DNA of 64,000 bases from Ficedula albicollis (Eukaryota; Chordata; Aves; Passeriformes; Muscicapidae). How positions within the stretch are numbered: position 1 is the stretch's first letter; every line of letters begins with the position of its first letter. This document shows, piece by piece, positions 12,933 to 24,619 of the stretch. The stretch is taken from assembly GCF_000247815.1 (NCBI RefSeq), contig NC_021674.1, positions 8,381,611-8,445,610 on the forward strand, in the 5' to 3' direction. A program made the position numbers and the translations under genes. The notes below the pieces were generated by a model, which ran no database searches, was not told the DNA's origin, and was given only the letters and a program-made list of their open reading frames with translations.

Positions 12933-13593
12933 GGGCTGTTCCAGTGGTTTTTTGGGTCTGGCTGAGCTGGAGCTCATTTCCTCACAGCAGCCCTCACAGT
13001 GCTGTGCTCTGCACTGGCAGCTAGAAAGGTACTGACAACACCCAGAGTTTTGGCTAAAACACTGCTGGGCAGTGTGGGCACAGCACCCAGCGCTGCCTCT
13101 ACAACATTCCCCTCATCAGCAGGCAGGGCTCAGCAGGATCCTGGGAAGGACACAGCCAGGCCAGCTGATCCAAATGAACCAAAGGGATACTCTGCACTAT
13201 ATGGCATCAGCTCAGATAAGGAAAGGAGCAGGAAGGGAGGGCCAATTTTTATCTAGCATGCTTGCTTTACGGAGCAACAACTCTGCAGGGGCTCAAGCTC
13301 TGCTTTCTGGGAAGGGTCTGACTATCACTCACTGATGGGAAGTACAGAATAAACCTCTTTTTTTTCCTCCTTGCTTGTGCATGTGCAAACTTTTGCTTTT
13401 GCTTATTAAGCTGCCTTATCTCAACCTGAAAGTCATTTTCCATCTTATTTTCCCTCCCCTGTCCAAGATGGGAAGGAGAATGGTAAAGTGGCTTGGTCCA
13501 GACAGGATCAACCCACCACAAATGAGAACACCAACTGGGCAGTACCATTCCTAAACAACACCACCTCTCATTTAAATTCCTGAATAATCAATT
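12933..13593 (+). mobile_element. LTR-like segment, tandem copy 2
   Basis: This is a direct duplicate of 12204-12864 at a spacing of 729 bp. Over the 661 bp I compared, the clear difference is GGCTGAAAC versus GGCTAAAAC. The 68 bp between the copies (12865-12932) is itself a near-repeat of the last part of copy 1 (ACACCAACTGGGCAG to TCAATT). So the structure is a stepwise tandem duplication rather than two independent insertions. Confidence 0.85.
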
Positions 13594-16500
13594 GATTCCA
13601 AGAGCTAAGTTATGATGTTTGAGGGTTTATTCCCCTCAGGAAATTTCTGGGTGAGCTGGAACCACAGAAAGAGAGCTCACTCTTGATGCTGGTTTTGTTC
13701 ATGATGACAAACTGGTTGTGTGGGTCCATCTGTACTTGGCTTTAATTCCAGCAGGAACTTTTCATGCTATTCCTGTATGATTCCTATACCTGGGCTCAGA
13801 AAGCTATGGGCTCCTTCCTGCTCACAACAAGTTGTACAACCAAGATCCTAGAGGCAAAAATAGATAGATAGAAGAAGATGTTGATTTATTACTGGAGAAG
13901 CAGTCAGGGTGAGGAAAGACAAAAGAGGTAACTGCATCCTTAAGTGCAGGCTGGAGATGTAGAAAAATGTGCTCCATTAGCAGCCATTCTCATTTACAGG
14001 CCCTTGTCTTTGTGACAGCTTCCAAGCTGAAAATTTTGTCCATATGATCACAGGGAAAATGTATCCAACAGAGTTAACAAAAACTGAAGCTGCCTACACT
14101 TTCATTCCAGCAGCACTGCATTTCCCTGGTATACGTGTCCACCTGAATATATGTCCTCTCTTCCCAGACATAAGCAACACACCTTGTGGACATGTGTTTC
14201 TCTGAAAAAATGACACACAAATGAAGTTACTTTAGAAAAAGTCCTGCATTTAAAATTTAAAAATCAAAAATGTCTGAATTGAAATGCTACTGATGTGCAG
14301 TGTGAGCAGCCCGCACCGACTGATGAGCCTGGCTAGGAGTTATGAGACTTCGTTTGTAGCTACTAATGTGAACAAAATGTTGTCCTGTTCTCTCTAGCAG
14401 CTTCCTGCTCCTCTTTCTCTCTACTTGCTATATTTAGGTCACACCATTTTCAGAGCCACAGATGCCTGTTACCAAACGTGTGCTGCAGTGAGGCCCTGGA
14501 GTGATCAGATGATTGCTAAAAAGGAATAAATCCTCAGAAGCATGACGCCTTGGAAATATACATTAGCTGAAACACTTCCCATTTGGATCATTGTGGCAGC
14601 TAAGCTTCTCCCTTGGTCTGGACTGACTGGCAGGTGACCTTCCTCCATCCCTGCAGGTGTTTGGCAGGCCGTGGGAATGATGTAGGTCTGTGAGGTTGTG
14701 TACAAGGAGCGGATCAGCTGAGTGCATGCTCACATGTGCCAGATTACTCCTCAGAAAGCCAGGTCTGGGTCTGGGAGTCCTGTTGGATGACCCTGTGCCA
14801 GTGCTGAGGCACCCAGGGGGTTCAGGACTTGTGCCAGGCAAGCAGAGCAGAGCCAGAGCACAGTTCTGCAGGGCAGGCTTCAGAAGAGAAGCATCTGGGG
14901 GAGGAGAAACTGTCAGCAGGAGGATCTCTGGGGTTTTGCAGACTTTGAGGGATCCAAGGGGGAATTTCAGTGTTTCCCTTACCTCATTTCCCAAGAAACC
15001 TCTAAAAAAGAGAGAAAATGAGAGAGACAGAGACAGAAGAAACCAAAGGTTTTGACTGGCACCTCCTCCCTCTGCTTTGGACCTTGTAAAACAACTGAAG
15101 GCCCTGACACATCTGGGCTCTTACATTTTCCATCAAGATGAGTGCATTTCATTTATGTCACACTTTTGAACACGCTTGCGTGCACAATGAGCTGTGCTGT
15201 CTGCCAGTGGAGGAAATGGAATAAAGCAGAGCTGGCCAGGACATCACAAGGGCTGTTCCAAGACCTAGCAAAGCCTGGCTGCAATTTCAGGTCATTTAAT
15301 CTCCCCGCTGTTTTATATTAAAGGGATAATGGTCACGGACAAGAACCGCTGACACTTGTCAGGTAGTGATCAACTGGATTGTCTTGCAGGCCTGGCTGTA
15401 AATCAAGATATTGACTCCAAGGAGAAAAAGCCCCCAGATGCCTCTCCCACTCCTTCAGTGGGGCTGCAGTGTGCTCCAGCCATGCCTTTGACAGAGCTTC
15501 TGCCACCTGTTTGTCAGAGGAGAGTTCAGGGCATTGCAGGATGCTCTTGAAAAATGCTCATGGAAACACCTTTGTGTTGCTGTAGTGCCCAAGTGGGGAA
15601 TGCACAGCTCTTTTGGATGGCTGGGCTAATGGGACAGAAGCACTTGCTCGATCCCAGGCTGTGCCTAAGGAGCAATGGGTCTCATGCCCTGCAGTGAACC
15701 TGTGACCTGGAGAGCTCCTGGCTTGCATAGGTGCAAAATGAAGACACATTTCTCTTGTCTGTGCTGTTGATTAGCAGCCAATTACTTTACTCTGTAAATA
15801 TTCCCATCAGGATGGGCCCAGTCTGAGCTCTCCCCTTGAGCAGGTACATCTCACAAACTTCCCTGCTGCCAGGGAGGACTGGCTGCAGTTGGGATGGGGA
15901 GCTGGTCCTGGCATGAGGACACGGCTGGCAGGACCTGCATGCCCAGCAGCCTCCAGAACTGTGCAATATTTACTTCCAGGCTGCCATTGTTCCCTGTTTA
16001 CTGGCACATCATCCTCTTGGACTGGGTACCCACTGGTGCTTACAGACTGAAAGGTACAGGCAGATTTACTGGGGTCACTGAAAAAAAATTCGTTCTTTGT
16101 AGTTAATTTCCCTGCTGGCATCCCGTGTACTGATTGAATCCTGCTCCATGGCTTCCCCTCACAGTATGTGATTGTGCTTCTCTCACCAAGACAGGCACAT
16201 TATTCATCAAAACACAACGTTCAACTAAATAAATTACTCAGAACTTTTTCAAGTAAGTGAAGTGAGTTTCACCCTCTCTTTTTTCCCTGCATTTACTGCA
16301 GTGCTAAGCAAAGGCACCCAGTAGCCTAAAGGGATATTCCAGATATTAATTTCCTAGCTTTGTAGTTGCACAGTTTCAATTTTGCAGTGGCTCTGAGCTG
16401 CTTCCCTAGCAGAATGCAGAAGGGAGCTCAGGCTGGATTTTGTGCACAGTAATGGAGTGCAGGATTGAAAGGCTGCAGGATTGTTCATGCCAGTAAAGAG

Positions 16501-16964
16501 CCTGGCCCTGCCTGAGACATGCCCCTGATACCTTGGACATTGGGCCTCCTAGGGTTGATTTAACACACACACTGATTTAGAGTCTAGGCTGACATGGGCC
16601 ATCCTGCCTTTGCTGCTCTACAGTGAAATCCTGAGGTCCACAGCTTCAAGTGGACCTTTAAATGCCTTTTATACCAAAGACCCACTGCCAAGATCACTTC
16701 TAAGAGTGATAGTGAAATGCCAGAGAAATGCAGCAATCTGAAATGCTTCAAGAGTTCAAGCGTGCTTCGGATGCTGGGATGATGATGGAGTACAAGGGGA
16801 AAAGAGAGAAAAAGCTAGGATTGTTTTCTAATCTCTTCGTTTGCTTTGGTCCAGATAAACCCAAATTTACTGCTTCTCAAGCTTTGGTGATGCTCTGCTT
16901 TTTCACAGGAGAAAATTCTGCTTGGTAGGGCAGCCCTAACTCCCTATGGAGCTGAAGCAGAGAC
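13594..16964. other. Unannotated non-coding stretch
   Basis: No element is securely recognised. A short TAGATAGATAGA run lies at about 13861-13872 beside an AT-rich segment. Open frames reach 143 codons and are without domains. An unknown repeat or an old LTR around 13700-13950 cannot be excluded. Confidence 0.45.
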
Positions 16965-17135
16965 TCACAAAACCATGCTTGGTGATGGCATCCAGAATGA
17001 TCTGTTCCATCACCTTTCCAAGGATGGAGGTGAGGCTAACTGGCCAATAATTTCCTATGTTCTCCTCTTGCCTTGTTTGAAGATGGAAGTAACATTGGCT
17101 TTTCTCCACTTATTCAGCATCTTTTCTCTACTCCA
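16965..17135 (-). mobile_element. CR1 LINE reverse-transcriptase fragment
   Basis: On the minus strand it encodes IGNYWPVSLTSILGKVMEQI, the conserved RT block of CR1 ORF2 (usual form NYRPVSLTSV.GK..E). It is upstream-truncated and decayed, and similarity fades beyond about 17135. The same block appears on the plus strand near 22214-22270 in another CR1 copy. CR1 is the main LINE of birds, and this is a dead fragment. Confidence 0.8.
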
Positions 17136-17590
17136 TTATTTTTCAGAGTTGACAGAAAGAAGAAGGGAGCCTTGCAATAAAACTCTGCAATCTTCTGCAC
17201 AACAGCAAAGGAAAACTGAAGCTTGTCTTTGTCAGCTCCTCAGCTGATGGTCTGTGTGATGCCTCATCAGCCCTGCAAGACAAAGTCCTGCTGTCTTTTT
17301 GGTCACGAAAGTTCTCCATAACATCCCCTTTTGGCAGTACAATCACAATCCAGTCACCTTCTCAGTATCTCAGTGCAGCTCTGGGAGGTTTCTAGAGCAA
17401 AGACAGCTTACACCAGCTAATTCAGGTGGTTAAGTAATCATCAGTGAGTCCTGGATGAGGAAAGTTTGCAGAGGAAGGTTTGGGAGATAAGATCCTACTG
17501 ATCCCACTGTCCAAATCTGTGCAGGATAAGCTAAAGCAAATTTTTGTTCATCTCTGTCTTTAAAAAGATGATATGGTGTGAGGCAATAAT

Positions 17591-17626
17591 GTTGTTGTCG
17601 TTGTTGTTGTTGATGATGTTGTTGTT
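17591..17626. repeat. (GTT)n microsatellite, imperfect
   Basis: The run consists of GTT units interrupted by GTC and GAT. Confidence 0.9.
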
Positions 17627-18839
17627 AAAATCAGAGGAGCTGCCCACAACCAGCTAGGGAGGTTTAAAAAGTGTGATCAGAAGTGTTTGTCTGTGCCTCT
17701 GTGGGCAGCACACTGTGTAAGGAAATTTTATTTTTCTCCTGCCTGAGGTGGTTTCTTTAGGAAGAAAGCAGTCAGCAATTGTGGCATTAAAGAGATCGGC
17801 TTTAGATCTCTGAGTAGAGATGAAAGGGGAGCATTTATTGTCTGCAAGCCACTGCTTCTGGTTTTCTTCAGGAGCAGCCAAGTAGCTTTGCACCAGTTAC
17901 ACTTATTTCAATGTCTGCAAGACGTTCTTCTTATGCAATAGGGTTGCACAGTTCCTTTTTTCAAAGAAGAGATAAAGTTTCAGGAAGAGCAGCAGAAAAC
18001 ATCGAACATATTAGCAGAGGATCTGATGTCTCCTTCTTGTGGTTTTCTTATTTCAGAAGGAAAAAGATACTGCAAATTTGAAAAATTCCTAAGGAGAAGG
18101 TTTATAAAATCAAGTCCCACCCCAATCCCATCCCCAAAATAAGCAGCAGCTGCTTCTGCTCAGACAATGCCTCCTAAGCTGTAAGATCAGCCTCCTGTGG
18201 TTTAGGGGTGCTTTGCAAGGTGGAACACTGCAAAGCATCAGGAAAATGTGGTTGTGTCCATTCCATGCACTTTAGTTCTGCCTACAAAGCCAAAAGACAA
18301 AACTTAGGAACTTTGATTATTCGTATTATTCGTTTTATAAGAGAAAGTTGATGTGTTGTGTCAAGTTCTCCTGCTGCAGAACTTCACAGAACAAATGAAA
18401 CCCTTAAAATGGAACATAAGGGGATGACACTGTGCTCTCATATACAAAACGACTCAAAAGAACAAAACAACAAAAGAAAGGCATCTTTTGTATTTCAGGC
18501 TCTATGACTTCCCCGTGGGACACCCTACTTGGACCAATTAATATCTGGACTGTCTGTACAGGGGAGCCAAGGCAGTGCTGTCTGACCACAGGTGGGAACT
18601 AAAAATGCCCACAAGTTACAGAGAGAGCAGGGGAACAGCTATCAACCCCTTTAACTGCAAGGAGAGAGGGGATTTGTGTGGTTGTATGTGTTTGTATATG
18701 GCACAGACATAAGTCAACCCAATGTGCTGAAAGGCAGTGGCTCTGGCTATTTCTACCCATGGGATGAGTTCTCTGTGCCCAAAGGAGAAATACAAGGTTC
18801 AGGGTTTTTTTATTAGGTTTTTGTTTGTTTGTTTATTTG

Positions 18840-18889
18840 TATATATATATATATATATATATATTTGTATATATATATTTTATATATTA
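18840..18889. repeat. (TA)n microsatellite
   Basis: Alternating TA is interrupted by TTTG and TTT near 18864 and 18878. Confidence 0.9.
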
Positions 18890-20556
18890 ACATCTACATT
18901 GTACTCTAGGCTGTGCAAAACCCAGAGGCTAAGTTTGTATTGAGTTCTATACTAAAAGCAGCTCCCATTTAACTTCCAGAACATGTCAAGAGCTATAGTG
19001 AGGTCCTGGTGCAGGATACCAAGAGGGATGGCTCAGCTCTTGGCAGCATCCTGTCTTAAGACTCAAGGTGAAAAAGGAGCAAGAACTCCAGGCTGCTACT
19101 GCAGGTAGTAATTAGGGAAAGGAGTTGGCAAGGCACGGAAATCTTCCCAGCTCACACCTTTCAGCTCCCGTCAGAACAAAGTCCTGAATCAATATTATTG
19201 GTCCCTGAAGAAATCCTGGAGATAAATTAACATACCCTCCTAAATGACAGGCTTTTCCATTCCTGTCAGTCCCTAGATAGAAACCATCCGTTGCTGCTTC
19301 ACTGCACCAGTCCCCAGGAGCTGTCCCAGTGTTTCAGGTGCTCCCACATGCCAGGTAACACAAACCAGCCTTTGCTCAAAATGAAAACAATTTTCACATC
19401 TTTATAGAAAGGACAAAACAAGCACGAATGTAACCCTCTTTGCCAGAGCCTTACTCATATCACCACCTTCAAGGGCATCCCTCTTCAGCCATGGAGATCC
19501 CTGTTGGCAGAGCTGAAGGTGAGGATCCACAAGAGTGGATTACCATGAAATTCCCTGGCAGCAATGATAGGTGTAGATCTTCCCAGGCTCATGCAATATG
19601 ATTTACATCACCTCTGCTGCTGCATGTTGTCTTCCTTGTCAAATACATAGCAATCAGTGGAGGATTTAAACAAACTGCAGAGATTGAGTGGGCTGGGAAA
19701 AGTATTTCCCTCATTTAGACCAGGAAAAGGAGGTCTTTGTTTTCTCAAGAAGTTTATTTAGGGAAAGATCTGGGGAGGAAAGGGAGGAGAACAGAAGCAC
19801 CTCAAGTTGGGGAAGAAAAATACTCTAGATGTAACCTACTTTTTGATGCTAGGAAATGTTCTTCTCTACTTATCTGTTGCTCTCACTTTTTATTACGCCT
19901 AATAGACACTTTGTTAATTTTGAACAAATCCCCTCTTGAAAAAGAATTGATTCCTGTGTGCATAGAGCTTTTCAGGTGTTTTCAGGTCTCAGGTGCTGTC
20001 ATTGTCTTTTAAAATATCTCAAGGTCACGGGGATATGATAAACAAGCAGGACTGAGCTGCATTTTATTGTTCGTGGGAGTTTGCTGTATGCGCAGCAATT
20101 TTCTCCGTTGGGGCTGGACTATTGTGCTGTGTAACAGGGAATTAAAGACAGGCCACAGAATGAAAGCAAGATGCCTCTCACCTGTATTGTCAGGATTTTA
20201 TAATCACAAGCAGCCTGCTGAACTGCTCTGATGGGCTCGCTTTTCTGCTTGCCCATCTTTCTGCTCGTTTTTGGGAGGTTTGATTTTGTTAGCCTGTGTT
20301 GGAACCCAGAAGTCTGGGAGTTTTGAGCTTTCTGTGCTTTCTGGCACTGACCCCCTGGAGAACACTGCTTTTGACCTGAGGCCTTGGAGAAGGCTTCCAA
20401 ATTTGAGTGATGGAGTTAAAATCACAGCTGTGTAGTTGGAATAGAAGTGTGTGATTTCACATGGTGAAGGGTTTGGAATTTGGGTTTTTTTAGAATATAG
20501 TAATAGGTATGGGACAAGATGGAGGATTTAGGGCGTTGTCTCTTTCTCCTTTTTGT

Positions 20557-20610
20557 TCCTTCTTCTTCCTTCTTCTTCCTTCTTCTTCCTTCTTCTTCCT
20601 TTTTCTTCCT
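20557..20610. repeat. TTCTTCTTCC 10-mer repeat
   Basis: About five tandem copies of a pyrimidine-only 10-mer lie within the LTR. Confidence 0.92.
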
Positions 20611-20810
20611 GCTTTCAAGTAGTAGTTTTTGGTTGAACAGTTAGTGCTGCACTGCAGGTCAGAGGGGTATGGTTATTGGGTCAAAAGTATAAATAATATA
20701 GGTGTTATTTCTTACTGGACTGTTTAGCTTTAAAAGACCCTGTAGCTAGCTAGATTCACCTCCATTTTGCTTGCTTTTAGCTGGTAACTAGAACTGTTGC
20801 AAAACTCTCT

Positions 20811-20982
20811 GTACTTTAGATAAGACTTAATAAACAACCAAGTCTGAATGAGAAATTCGTCTCCTTCGTGTTTTAATCCTGACTTTGAATAAAAGGGTAC
20901 TTTAGATAAGACTTAATAAACAACCAAGTCTGAATGAGAAATTCGTCTCCTTCGTGTTTTAATCCTGACTTTGAATAAAAGG
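20811..20982. repeat. 86-bp tandem duplication at LTR 3' end
   Basis: 20811-20896 and 20897-20982 appear identical. The unit includes the AATAAA signal and the CTCCTTCGTGTTTTAATCC block, so this LTR has two polyadenylation regions. Confidence 0.95.
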
Positions 20983-21924
20983 AGAAGAAAATGAAGACAA
21001 GCCACTAATTAGGTGGTGCAGCAAACCCATTACAAGCCTGAAGTTTGGAGTGTGTTCGCATGAAAGGGGGACAGAGGAATACTCTGATTTATAATTTCAC
21101 AAGAGGATTCCATAACCTGCTTGGCTTGCACATGCAAGGCAGGATGGCTCCATGGCTGCCAATGGCCTTCCAAGCATCATGGTCCCTTGGATCTGTGCTG
21201 CCAGGTGGGATTTGGTGTCCCAGGGCTGTCCTGACACAGCCATAACACCAGCTACAGTGGTGTGTGTTCTTTTAACACTGTTCCACCACTCTTCCTAGGT
21301 TTTTTCAACTGGTTTCTTCATTTGCCCAGTCTGGCCTGAGAACGTAGAGACCAGGCACAGAAGAGAGAGGAGTTTGGAGGGGGAAGAAGTGGATCAGCCA
21401 CCAAAAAAAACACCACTCTACCCTCATCTCAAGAAGCTCTGAATTGTAGAAGAGACAGCTGGAGATTGCCATGGACCTCTCTTGGACTGGCCACAGTCAA
21501 TTTTTCCATGTCTTTGTTCTAAAAACTGATTTAATTTGTGCAGTACAAAAATACTTTATAAGGATCTTTAAAAGTGCCAAGAAGGAAGAAAAATGAAACT
21601 CTGGTACAAAGCAAGGAACCCAGATAATAAATGGGTCCAAAGGAATCAGCCTCAAATGACTGCATAGCACTCCTTTGGTGGAAAAATGGTGACTGGTTTA
21701 TTGTTAAACAGTCCATATTGCTTGTGGGAAGTAATCATGCAGAGTAGTAACACTAATGTAAATAGAAATTCTCTCCAGAAATTGTTTCTGAGAACACCAG
21801 CAGTCTTAAAATAGTTGCTTGCTCCCTCCAAATAGACACCACTGAACTTACAAATTGATGTAATTCCAGCATGGGCCTGTAGCTTTCCTCTGCAGTCATG
21901 CTGTTGAATTAACAAGTAAGAGGC
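20983..21924. other. Unannotated non-coding stretch
   Basis: I see no recognisable gene or repeat between the LTR and the CR1 cluster. Confidence 0.5.
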
Positions 21925-23010
21925 AAATAGAATACAGAGAAGGCAGAGTTACTGAACACCTTCTTTGCATCAGTCTTCCCTGACAGGATCAGCCCTCAGG
22001 GATCCCTGATCCAGGAGAGTGGGGTAAAGGATTGGTGGAAGGACAACTTCCCCTTTGTCGAGGAGGATTGGGTTAGAGATCACCCAGCCAGACTTGGCAT
22101 CCACAAATCCAGGGGCCGTGATGGGGTCTTTGAGAGGGTGTGATTGGGAGAGGTGCCTGAGGACTGGCAGGAAGAAAATGTCACCTCAGTCTTCAAAATG
22201 GGCAAGAAGGAGAACCCAGGGAATCACCAGCCTGTCAGTCTCACCTCAGTCCCTGGAAAGGTGATGGAATATCTCATTTTGAGGCCATCTCTATCCACAT
22301 AGAGGAGGACAAGAAGGTGATCAGTAGCAGTCAGCATGGACTCATTAAAGTCACGCTGAGCTTGACCAACCTGGTTGCCATCTACAATGAAAGGTCTGTC
22401 TGGATGGATGAGGGGAGAGCAGTGGGTATTGTTTATCTGTACTTCAGATGGGCTTTTGACACTATTACTTGGACAAGCTCAGGAAGTCCTGTCTATAGGA
22501 GTGGATGGCAACTTGGACAAGCTCAGGAAGTCCTGTCTAGAGGAGTGGATGGCAAGGTGGATTGAGAACTGGCTGAACAGCAGATCCTGGAGGATCGTGG
22601 TCAGTGGCACAGAGGCCAGTGGGAGGCTGTCATAAGTGGAGTCCCTCAGGGCTCTGTACTGACCCAGTATTGTTTAACTTATTCATCAATGACTTGGATG
22701 AAGGGGCAGATGCCTGCTCAGCAAGTTCACTGGTGACATGAAGCTGGGAGCCGTGGCTGATACCCCAGAGTGCTGTGAGCCCTTCAGAGGGACCCTGACG
22801 GGCTGAGAGATGGGCAGGGAAGGACCTCCTGGAATTCAACAAGGGCAAATGCAGGGTCCTGCACCTGGGGAGGAACAGCCCCAGGCACCAGCACAGGCTG
22901 GGGGGACCTGCTGGGCAGCAGCTCTGCAGAGAAGGAGCTGGGGGTGCTGGTGGACAGCAAGCTGTCCGTGGGCCAGCAGTGCCCTGGGGGACAAGAAGGG
23001 CAGTACAGGC
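21925..23010 (+). mobile_element. CR1 LINE ORF2 fragment (RT domain), dead
   Basis: This is a plus-strand CR1 ORF2 piece. In order I see the segment before RT (EKAELLNTFFASVF near 21940), the block NHQPVSLTSVPGKVME (22217-22268) and SSSQHGLIK near 22320. Next come VYLYFRWAFDTI near 22430 (the usual YLDFSKAFDT, so the first catalytic Asp is lost) and GVPQGS-like codons near 22640. FINDLDEGAD and then FTGDMKLG follow near 22690-22750, where the usual FADD box is broken. It contains stops, frameshifts and a 44-bp duplication. It stops abruptly near 23010 instead of continuing to a CR1 3' end. It is 5'-truncated, as is typical of CR1. Confidence 0.85.
22469..22556. repeat. 44-bp tandem duplication in CR1
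   Basis: 22469-22512 and 22513-22556 are adjacent direct copies with about two to four mismatches (TATAGGAG/TAGAGGAG, CAAC/CAAG). Confidence 0.92.
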
Positions 23011-23019
23011 AGAATAATT

Positions 23020-23260
23020 AGTTGTGAACACCAGCTACTGACTGCCTGATCAAGAATTAGAAACAGATGAAACCTTCTTTAAAAAACTGGAGGAAGCCTT
23101 GCAATTGCAAACCCTGGTACTCACACGGGGCTTGGATTACTCCTACATCTACTGCTCCAGCATTTACATATTACAGAGACAACATGGCAGGGTGAAGCAA
23201 TCCAAGAGTTTTCTTGTGGGCATTGAGCAGAACCAGAAAAACAAGAAATGGAGATTTGCA
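23020..23260 (+). mobile_element. CR1 endonuclease-region fragment, out of order
   Basis: The plus strand reads LETDETFFKKLEEALQLQTL, then a degenerate RGLDYSYIYC where CR1 endonucleases have GDFN.P.ICW, then KQSKSFLVGIEQN where they have KQSRRFLE..DDN. That is the C-terminal part of the CR1 ORF2 endonuclease. In an intact CR1 it lies upstream of the RT, but here it lies after an RT fragment. It therefore belongs to another copy or a rearrangement. The GDFN active-site context is lost. Confidence 0.7.
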
Positions 23261-23289
23261 GTCATAAGGGGAGAACAACACTGAAGAGA

Positions 23290-23941
23290 AACACAGTTTC
23301 CTGGGGAACCTGGTGGACAACAAGCTGTCCATGAACCAGAAGTGCCCTTGTAGCCAAGAAGGCCAGTGGTATCCTGGGATGCATTAAGAAGAGTACTGTC
23401 AGCAGGTCGGGGAGGTGATCCTGCCCCTCTGCTCAGCCCTGGTGAGGCCAGTCTGGAGAGCTGTGTCCAGTTCTGGGATCCGCAGGACAAGGCGGACAAG
23501 GGGCTCCTGGAGTGGGTCCAGCAGAGGGTGACAAGGATGATGAAGGGACTGGGGCACCTCAGTTCTGAGGAGAGGCTGAGGGAGCTGGGCCGGCTCATCC
23601 TGGAGCAGAGACACAGAGGAACCTCATCAGTGCAGTCAGTGTCTGCAGGGAGGGGTCAGAGCAGGGACCAGGCTCTGCTCGGCAGCGCCGGGCAATGGCA
23701 CGAGAGGACACGGGCAGGAGCCGAGGCTCAGGGAGTTCCACCTGAACATGAGGAAGAACTTTTTCCCTGTGCAGTGCCCCAGCACTGGGACAGATTGCCA
23801 GAGAGCTTGTGGAGTCTCCCTCGCTGGGGACATCCAAGAACCATTTGGACACCACGCTGTGCCATGTGCTCTGCCACGGCTCTGCCTGAGCAGGGAGGTT
23901 GGACCAGGGGATCCACAGGGGTCCCTTCCAGCTTGACCCAT
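23290..23941 (+). mobile_element. CR1 LINE ORF2 C-terminus and 3' end
   Basis: This 5'-truncated CR1 copy starts about GTGGACAACAAGCTGTCC, re-covering sequence also present at 22955-22990, so it is a separate insertion. It carries the ORF2 C-terminal segment (LEWVQQRVTRMMKGLGHLS, then LRELG) with frameshifts. The 3' region GGTCCCTTCCAGCTTGACCC follows at about 23920-23940. An open frame of 193 codons across it is LINE sequence, not a host gene. The last bases of its tail lie beyond the inserted LTR at 24620-24655. Confidence 0.88.
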
Positions 23942-24619
23942 TGTTGAGGGTTGGGTTTTTTGCCCCAGTTTAAAGAATTTTTCCCATTATCATGCTAACG
24001 GAGCTTGCCAGGTTACACCCAGGATCTTTGACGACTCTAGACAAAGGGGTAGGTGGGAGCGGCTGCCAGAGGGGCTCTCGTGTTTCTGGCGGGTTTGGAG
24101 GAGGACCCCCCTGTCTGCCCTGCACGCGGCCAGAACGCAGGAGAGCCAGACGGTCTGCCACCAATCTCTCCCGCTCCAGCCTCCTACCTCTGAGGACACA
24201 GCCAATCACTGGGACACAAATGGTGAGCGAGGAGCTGCCCTCTCCAGCCCGCTCCCACCTGAGACACAGCACAGCTGCTGCCGCCCCCACCCCTCCTGCT
24301 CCCGCCTGCTCTCCGCAGCTGTGCAGGCTCTGCCACGTGTCACATCACCGGGACCGAGCGCAGAGTGTGTCCGCGGCTAAAGAAAGGACTGGAACTGAGT
24401 TATTTGTTCCGTTTTGTTGCTAATTTTAATAACTGCTGTTGTTTTCTGCTTGTACAATAGCTATATTAGTAAAGAGTTGCTATTCCTACTCCCTTATCTC
24501 TGCCTCAGAGTTCTTGATTCAAACAATTATAGCACTTGGGAGGGAGCGAAATTAAATTCTCTGTTTCAAAGAGGAGCTTCTGCCTTTATTGGCAGGCACC
24601 TGTCCTTCAAACTAGGACA
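23942..24619 (+). mobile_element. Solo ERV LTR nested in CR1 tail, TSD CCCAT
   Basis: This is a 678-bp LTR with termini TGTTGAGGG...TAGGACA and perfect 5-bp duplications CCCAT at 23937-23941 and 24620-24624. The plus orientation is supported by the ATATTAGTAAAGAGTTGC polyadenylation region (AGTAAA at 24468-24473), followed by CTATTCCTACTCCC and TGTCCTTCAAAC at the end. The same end is seen in reverse in the LTRs at 8798 and 39413. The middle (24050-24370) is GC- and CpG-richer than its surroundings, as U3/R promoters often are. Removing the LTR and one CCCAT rejoins the CR1 tail perfectly. Confidence 0.93.

Larger units (their letters stand above)
17136..20294. other. Unannotated non-coding stretch with microsatellites
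   Basis: No gene was recognised. It holds a (GTT)n-type run at 17591-17626 and an alternating TA run at 18840-18889. Possible further decay of the CR1 lies just after 17136. Confidence 0.5.
20295..20982 (+). mobile_element. ERV LTR (plus)
   Basis: It resembles a passerine LTR beginning TGTGTTGGAACCCAGAAG. This continues through GACCTGAGGCCTTGGAGAAGG and GGGACAAGATGGAGGATTT, a pyrimidine 10-mer repeat, and ends with AATAAACAACCAAGTCTGAA. The polyadenylation signal AATAAA is at 20829-20834 and recurs at 20915-20920 because the last 86 bp is tandemly duplicated. No target-site duplication was found, so both ends are approximate. Orientation is set by the signal. Confidence 0.65.

Noticed and set aside
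12270..13548. Repeated pairs of 85-, 87- and 93-codon frames
   Set aside because: They lie in duplicated LTR sequence and are identical because the DNA is duplicated, not because of selection.
23366..23947. 193-codon plus-strand open frame
   Set aside because: It is a degenerate CR1 ORF2 C-terminus with frameshifts, not a host gene.
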